Source: Halomonas alkalisoli (GTDB lineage: Bacteria; Pseudomonadota; Gammaproteobacteria; Pseudomonadales; Halomonadaceae). Taken from it: a DNA stretch of 64,000 nucleotides. Below, in pieces: positions 59,336-64,000 of this stretch. The DNA lies in NCBI RefSeq assembly GCF_021412585.1, contig NZ_JAKCMI010000037.1, positions 186,001 to 250,000 on the forward strand. The letters run 5' to 3'. Below the pieces are notes generated by a model that worked only from the letters and a program-made list of their open reading frames with translations, was not told where the DNA came from and did not search any database. The translations under genes and the position numbers were made by a program. Within the stretch, counting starts at the first letter, position 1, and the number at the start of each line of letters is the position of its first letter.

Positions 59336-60676
59336 TCAGCCTCCGGCGATGGTCATCTCATCGATCAGCCAGCTGCCGGAATGGATGCTGCCACGGGTGT
59401 CGATATCGCTGCCGACGGCGGCCAGCCCCTTGAACATCGCTTCCATATTCGAAGCGATGGTGAACTCCTCCACCGGGTGCTGGATTTCCCCGTTCTCCAC
59501 CCAGAAGCCGGCAGCGCCCCGGGAATAATCGCCGGTGACGCCGTTGACCCCCTGCCCCATCAGCTCGGTGACGAGCACCCCGCGGCCCATGCGCGCCAGC
59601 AGTTCGTCACGGGTTGCCAGCGGAGCGTCGATACGCAGGTTCCGCGCACCGCCGGCGTTGCCGGTGGTTTGCATGCCGAGACGCCGGGCACTGTAGGCGG
59701 ACAGCATGTAGCTGGCCAGTTGCCCATTCTCGATGAAGACGTTGTCACGGGTCTGGACCCCGTCGTTGTCGAAGGGGGAGCTGGCCATGCCGCCCCTCTC
59801 CATGGGCCGCTCATAGAGGGAGAACCAGGCCGGGAAGAGCCCGTCGCCCAGGCGGTCGCAGAGAAAGGAGGCCTGCCGATACAGGGAGCCACCGGCGATC
59901 GCACTCATGAAATGGCCAATCAGGCCGCTGGCAACGGTGGCATCGAACAGCACCGGCAGGCGCCCGGTATCGGGCCGCCGGGAGCCCATGCGGCGCAGTG
60001 TCTTCTCCGCCGCCGACCGGCCGACAACCTCGGGTGCAAGCAGGTCCTGCGGATCGCGGGCACTGGTGTAGTCGTAGTCGCGCTGCATGCCCCCTTCGTC
60101 CTCGGCGATCAGCATGCAGGAAAGCGAGTGTCGGCTGCCGCACTGGCTGCCCAGGAAGCCGTGGCTATTGGCATAGACCCGCACGCCTTCGCCACTGGAG
60201 AGCGAGGCCCCTTCGGACTGGCGTATCCCCGGCTGGCTCCTGCCGGCAGCCTCGCAGGCCAGGGCCAGGTCGATGGCCTGCTCGGTGGTCAACGCCCATG
60301 GGTGGTGCACGTCCAGATCGGGGAGCTCCGTCGCCATCAGCGCGGCATCCGCCAGCCCCGCCGCGGGATCCTCGCCGGTGTAACGGGCGATGGCCATGGC
60401 TTTTTCCACGACCGCGCGTATCGACTCATCGCTGGCATCCGTCGAGGAGGCACTACCCTTGCGCCCCCCCTGATAGACGGTCACCGCGATGCCCTGGTCG
60501 CGGGACAACTCGACGGTTTCCACTTCGCCCTCACGCACGCTGATGCCGATTCCCTGGTCGACGCTGGCACCCACTTCGCAGGCGTCGGCGCCCAGGCGGC
60601 GTGCCAGCGCCAGTGCCTGCTCGGCACGGGACGTCAGCAACGGCTGTTGAGCGGCGGCATCGAAAGCCTGTGTCAT
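59336..60676 (-). CDS. pmbA: Metalloprotease-related protein PmbA/TldE
   Basis: The ATG at 60676 follows GGGAGAG and gives 446 residues. SREGEVETVELSRDQGIAVTVY-type N-terminal and GRLPVLFDATVASGLIGHF middle segments mark the TldE side of the family, without the HExxxH zinc motif. It forms a heterodimer with TldD that degrades unfolded peptides and matures microcin-type precursors. It converges on ptsO and diverges from darP. Confidence 0.94.
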   Translation of the reverse strand: MTQAFDAAAQQPLLTSRAEQALALARRLGADACEVGASVDQGIGISVREGEVETVELSRDQGIAVTVYQGGRKGSASSTDASDESIRAVVEKAMAIARYTGEDPAAGLADAALMATELPDLDVHHPWALTTEQAIDLALACEAAGRSQPGIRQSEGASLSSGEGVRVYANSHGFLGSQCGSRHSLSCMLIAEDEGGMQRDYDYTSARDPQDLLAPEVVGRSAAEKTLRRMGSRRPDTGRLPVLFDATVASGLIGHFMSAIAGGSLYRQASFLCDRLGDGLFPAWFSLYERPMERGGMASSPFDNDGVQTRDNVFIENGQLASYMLSAYSARRLGMQTTGNAGGARNLRIDAPLATRDELLARMGRGVLVTELMGQGVNGVTGDYSRGAAGFWVENGEIQHPVEEFTIASNMEAMFKGLAAVGSDIDTRGSIHSGSWLIDEMTIAGG

Positions 60677-60746
60677 CTGTCTCTCCCTCATTCACCGGCC
60701 CGGCCGGCATTCGAACGTGTCAGTATCCCGCCATGCGCTGGCGGGC

Positions 60747-60755
60747 TGGTATACT
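60747..60755 (+). promoter_or_regulatory. Extended -10 promoter of darP
   Basis: TGG TATACT (60747-60755), an extended -10 of consensus type, about 70 nt before the darP ATG. No clear -35 at 17 nt. Confidence 0.45.
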
Positions 60756-60826
60756 GTGTCGCATTGATCCCACCGGGGCGATCAAGCTCACGATACTGTT
60801 GACCCTTCACACTAGTTGGTAACGGC

Positions 60827-61333
60827 ATGTCCCAGGAAGTCCCTTCACAGCCAGACGAGCGGCCCAGCAAGTCACAGCTCAAGCGCGAGATGCACAAGCT
60901 GCAGGCGCTGGGCGAACAGATCATCGCCATGACGCCCGCGGAGCGGTCACGGTTCCCGCTCTCCGACGACCTGCTGGCGGCGGTGGAGGAGACCTCGCGC
61001 ATCCGCTCCCATGAGGGGCGTCGCCGCCATATGCAGTACGTCGGCAAGCTCATGCGCGGCGAGGACCTCGACGCCATCCAGGCGGTGTTCGATTCCATCG
61101 AGCAGGAGTCCCGCCATCGCGACCTGGCCTTCCACCGTCTCGAGAAGTGGCGTGACCGCCTCATCGAGGAGGGCGACGACGCCGTCGAGACCTTCATCGC
61201 CGACTATCCCGATGTCGACCGCCAGGCCCTGCGCCAGCTGATTCGCAACGCTCGTCGCGAGCGTGAACAGGACAAGCCCCCCACCAGCTCGCGGCGCCTG
61301 TTCCGGCTGATCCGCGATACGGCGGGGCTCTAG
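60827..61333 (+). CDS. darP: Ribosome biogenesis factor DarP (YjgA)
   Basis: The 168-residue, highly charged protein has SKSQLKREMHKLQALGEQI near the N-terminus and RRRHMQYVGKLMR in the middle, the YjgA signatures. DarP binds late 50S precursors and aids peptidyl-transferase-centre maturation. In E. coli the gene also sits next to pmbA. Confidence 0.94.
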   Translation: MSQEVPSQPDERPSKSQLKREMHKLQALGEQIIAMTPAERSRFPLSDDLLAAVEETSRIRSHEGRRRHMQYVGKLMRGEDLDAIQAVFDSIEQESRHRDLAFHRLEKWRDRLIEEGDDAVETFIADYPDVDRQALRQLIRNARREREQDKPPTSSRRLFRLIRDTAGL

Positions 61334-61420
61334 CAGCCCCGGCAACACCGCCGGGAGGCCTGCGGCCTCCAGTCGCGACGGGAACCGGCGCTCCTACAGC
61401 GAAGACTCATAGACAAGTCT
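61334..61420. repeat. REP-like palindromic cluster downstream of darP and tldD
   Basis: CCCGGC (61338-61343) pairs with GCCGGG (61350-61355); GGAGGCC (61354-61360) pairs with GGCCTCC (61364-61370). The flank TCGCGACGGGAACCGGCGCTCCTACAGCGA resembles extragenic palindromes of pseudomonads in part (GCTCCTACAG). It lies between convergent darP and tldD and can end transcription. Nothing else is seen in 61421-61495. Confidence 0.5.
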
Positions 61421-61495
61421 CTATTGGAGCGCTCGGCATGGCACAGCCGGCCTTCTACAGTGCACCTCAACCAGCCTGCGACATGCCGCCTATCT

Positions 61496-62950
61496 TCAGG
61501 AGGCAGTCCCGCCGATAGTGAGTTCATCAAGCTTGAGCGTCGGCTGGCCCACGCCCACCGGCACCCCCTGCCCGTCCTTGCCACAGACGCCGATCCCGGT
61601 ATCCAGCTCCAGGTCGTGGCCGATCATCGAGACCCGCCCCATGGCCTCCGGGCCATTGCCGATCAGCGTCGCGCCCTTGACCGGCGCGGTGATGCGGCCG
61701 TCCTCGATCAGGTAGGCTTCGCTTGCCGAGAAGACGAACTTGCCCGAGGTGATATCCACCTGCCCGCCACCGAAGCTGACGGCATAGATGCCGCGCCTGA
61801 CACTCTTGATGATATCGGCCGGCTCGTCCTGACCGGCCAGCATGTAGGTGTTGGTCATGCGCGGCATCGGCATATGGGCGAAGGATTCGCGACGGGCGTT
61901 GCCGGTGGGCGCCATCCCCATCAGCCTGGCGTTGAGCTTGTCCTGCATGTAGCCGGTGAGAATGCCGTCCTCGATGAGCGGCGTATACTGCCCCGGCGTG
62001 CCCTCGTCATCCACGCTCATGGAGCCTCGCCGATCGGCCAGGGTGGCATCGTCGACCACCGTCACGCCAGGCGATGCCACGCGCTCGCCCATGCGCCCGG
62101 CAAAGGCCGAGCTTCCCTTGCGATTGAAGTCGCCCTCCAGGCCGTGCCCCACCGCCTCGTGCAGCAGGATGCCCGGCCAGCCTGGCCCCAGTACCACCGG
62201 CAATTGTCCCGCCGGCGCATCCACCGCATCGAGGTTGACCAGTGCCTGGCGCACGGCTTCCCGGGCATAGCGCTCGGCCACGTTCTCGTCACGCAGGCGA
62301 GCCATGGCATAGCGCCCACCGCCGCCCGCGCTGCCACGTTCGCGACGCCCATTCTTCACCGCGATCACGCTGACGTTGAAGCGCACCAGCGGCCGGATAT
62401 CCGCCGCCAGGGTGCCGTCGCTGGCGCGTACCAGGACGACTTCGTGGACGCCGGAGAGCGACGCACTGACCTGGGAAACCGAGGGGTCGGCGGCGCGAGC
62501 CGCGCGGTCGGCTTCCTTGAGCAGGGCGATCTTCTCCTCGGCCGAAAGGCCGGAGAGGGGATCGATGGCGTCGTAGCGTACGCTGGCCTGGCTGATCACC
62601 CGGGGCGCCGCCGACAGCGCAGCGCCGCTACGCACGATGCCAGACGCCGTACGCCCCGTCTCAGCCAGGGCATCGGCCGTGATCTGGTTGGAGTAGGCGA
62701 AGCCGGTCTTCTCACCGGCCATGGCGCGCACGCCTACGCCGCCATCGATGTTGTAGCCGGCCTCCTTCACCTCCCCATCCTCCAGCACCCAGCTCTCGTG
62801 CCAGCTGCGCTGGAAATAGAGGTCGGCGTAGTCGACGCCGGGAGTGAGCACGTGCCTCAGGCCGGCATCCAGCGACTCGAGGCCGAGGCCGCCGGGACGC
62901 AGCAGGATATCGGCGGCGGTATCGAGCATGGCTTGCGGTCGTGTCGTCAT
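61496..62950 (-). CDS. tldD: Metalloprotease TldD
   Basis: The ATG at 62950 overlaps the yhdP stop as ATGA and gives 484 residues. The zinc motif HExxxH is visible in [13 protein letters not shown], followed by the conserved [12 protein letters not shown] and C-terminal [30 protein letters not shown] with a further cysteine ligand. It is the catalytic half of TldD/PmbA; both genes are within 4 kb here. Confidence 0.96.
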   Translation of the reverse strand: MTTRPQAMLDTAADILLRPGGLGLESLDAGLRHVLTPGVDYADLYFQRSWHESWVLEDGEVKEAGYNIDGGVGVRAMAGEKTGFAYSNQITADALAETGRTASGIVRSGAALSAAPRVISQASVRYDAIDPLSGLSAEEKIALLKEADRAARAADPSVSQVSASLSGVHEVVLVRASDGTLAADIRPLVRFNVSVIAVKNGRRERGSAGGGGRYAMARLRDENVAERYAREAVRQALVNLDAVDAPAGQLPVVLGPGWPGILLHEAVGHGLEGDFNRKGSSAFAGRMGERVASPGVTVVDDATLADRRGSMSVDDEGTPGQYTPLIEDGILTGYMQDKLNARLMGMAPTGNARRESFAHMPMPRMTNTYMLAGQDEPADIIKSVRRGIYAVSFGGGQVDITSGKFVFSASEAYLIEDGRITAPVKGATLIGNGPEAMGRVSMIGHDLELDTGIGVCGKDGQGVPVGVGQPTLKLDELTIGGTAS

Positions 62951-64000
62951 TCGGCGGTTTCCAATGTGATCTGCGGCGAGGTCCAGGGACCGCGCACGCG
63001 ATAGTGAATTCGGGTGACCCGGTCGATGGCGCGGCCGAAGAGGCGATCGGCGATGAACAGGGCACCGCCCACCACCGGGGCCCCGGCGATAACGGCGGCC
63101 AGGGGCAGGCTGCTGCTGACTGGAACTGTGACGCCCAGCCGCTGGTCGAGTTCCCGCCGGGCCAGGTCGACGGTGCCATCGAGCGTGAAGGTGGTTGCCG
63201 GTCCGCTGATATGCACGGGCCCCTGGGTTTCCAGCACGCCTGCATACAGGGTAGCGGCACCAACCACATGATCGAAAGCCGTACCCTGCCCGGTCACGTC
63301 GGAAAAGTCCATTCGCAGCCGGCGTACCAGGTTGTCCACGTTGAGCAGGCCGACAAGCCTGGCCGTCGGTGACTCCAGGTTGACGAAGCGCCCATTGCGC
63401 AGCTCCACGTCGATATTGCCACGCGAGCGGGCCAACGCGAACTGCCACGGCGCTCCCGGCCAGGCAAGCTGGCTTCTGACCCGGGTCTCACCACTGCGAA
63501 TGGCCACCGGCTGACCGAATTTCTCCAGCGCCGAGCCCAGGTCCCGGCCATCCAGGGAGAGCCGGGAGCGGGTCAGGCTGTCGCCCGGACCGGCCGACTC
63601 CCAGATCACTTCGCCATGGGCCGAGACCTGCCCCAGGGTCAGGCCCAATGGCGACACGGTCAAGCGGTCCGGCCCGCTCTGCCAGCGAGCGGTCAAGGGC
63701 CCCATCTGACGCCCCTGGTACTGAATATCGGCAATCCGCAGGCGTCCATGAGGTAGCTGGCCGACCCAGCTTGGCAGCGGCGCGGGGTCGGTTGCCACGT
63801 CGATTTCGTCCAGCAATGCACCCACGCCCTCCTGTTGTGCCGGCATCAGGCCGTCCAGGGTCAAGCGCTGCAGGGTAATATCGAGGGGATCGGCCAGCGT
63901 CGGACGGTAGTCGAGATGGCCGGTCAACAGGCTGGAGTCCATGTTCACACGCCATCCCCCTCCGGCCTGAGGCTGGGCCGACGCCGTCGCCGCCCCCAGG
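62947..64000 (-). CDS. yhdP: YhdP, AsmA-like phospholipid transport protein (C-terminal part)
   Basis: The frame is open to the window edge; about 350 C-terminal residues are visible. Segments such as [63 protein letters not shown] and [25 protein letters not shown] match the C-terminal part of YhdP. YhdP spans the periplasm and moves phospholipids to the outer membrane together with TamB and YdbH. It is followed by tldD with a 4-bp overlap, as in E. coli. Confidence 0.92.
   Translation of the reverse strand, partial: LGAATASAQPQAGGGWRVNMDSSLLTGHLDYRPTLADPLDITLQRLTLDGLMPAQQEGVGALLDEIDVATDPAPLPSWVGQLPHGRLRIADIQYQGRQMGPLTARWQSGPDRLTVSPLGLTLGQVSAHGEVIWESAGPGDSLTRSRLSLDGRDLGSALEKFGQPVAIRSGETRVRSQLAWPGAPWQFALARSRGNIDVELRNGRFVNLESPTARLVGLLNVDNLVRRLRMDFSDVTGQGTAFDHVVGAATLYAGVLETQGPVHISGPATTFTLDGTVDLARRELDQRLGVTVPVSSSLPLAAVIAGAPVVGGALFIADRLFGRAIDRVTRIHYRVRGPWTSPQITLETAE

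Overview
The window is 64 kb of high-GC chromosome from a gammaproteobacterium. Gene order and protein sequences point to the Halomonadaceae (Halomonas-like). This is inferred from the joined blocks folE-folX, bioBFHCD, a dcw cluster next to rnpB, petABC-sspAB, and mla-kds-lpt-rpoN-pts-tldD, and from protein similarity recalled from the enteric and pseudomonad families; no search was run. Almost everything here is core housekeeping. I see no prophage, no intact insertion sequence, no CRISPR array and no secondary-metabolite or defence island.

Layout. 1-370: the tail of an unidentified gene, then repeat-rich DNA with two large palindromic structures. 369-6.1 kb: gabD, a small membrane protein, folX and folE (pterins), a secreted protein of unknown function, the kinase srkA and comF. 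6.1-12.3 kb: biotin operon bioB-F-H-C-D behind two BirA-type operators, then tRNA-Leu(UAG) and bioA. 12.3-29.9 kb (minus strand): the division and cell-wall cluster rsmH-ftsL-ftsI-murE-murF-mraY-murD-ftsW-murG-murC-ddl-ftsQ-ftsA-ftsZ-lpxC, mostly with 4-bp ATGA overlaps. mraZ is absent from its usual place, and the RNase P RNA gene rnpB lies directly upstream. 30.4-34.7 kb: rsmI, then divergently lpoA-yraN-diaA-dolP. 34.8-39.9 kb (minus): sspB, sspA, the cytochrome bc1 operon petABC, and rpsI and rplM. 39.9-43.9 kb: zapE, a zapG-like gene, a Nif3-family gene and an AlgW/DegS protease. 44.0-51.0 kb (minus): hisD, hisG, murA, ibaG, and mlaB-C-D-E-F. 51.1-61.3 kb (mostly plus): a yrbG-type exchanger, kdsD, kdsC, lptC-A-B, rpoN, hpf, ptsN, rapZ and ptsO, then pmbA (minus) and darP (plus). 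61.5-64 kb (minus): tldD and the 3' end of yhdP, which runs off the window.

The genes cover envelope construction from several sides: peptidoglycan precursors (murA, mur ligases, ddl, mraY, murG), septal synthesis (ftsI, ftsW, ftsQ, ftsL, lpoA), lipid A and Kdo (lpxC, kdsD, kdsC), LPS transport (lptCAB), phospholipid traffic (mla, yhdP) and envelope-stress proteolysis (algW). The rpoN-hpf-ptsN-rapZ-ptsO block links sigma-54, ribosome hibernation and the nitrogen PTS.

The best leads are regulatory rather than new gene systems: two tandem sigma-54 -24/-12 elements in front of rpoN itself, paired BirA-type boxes in front of bioB, two palindromes in front of folE, a palindrome carrying opposed -10 hexamers between the Nif3-family gene and algW, and palindromic repeats at the left edge. 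I found no convincing undescribed multi-gene system.
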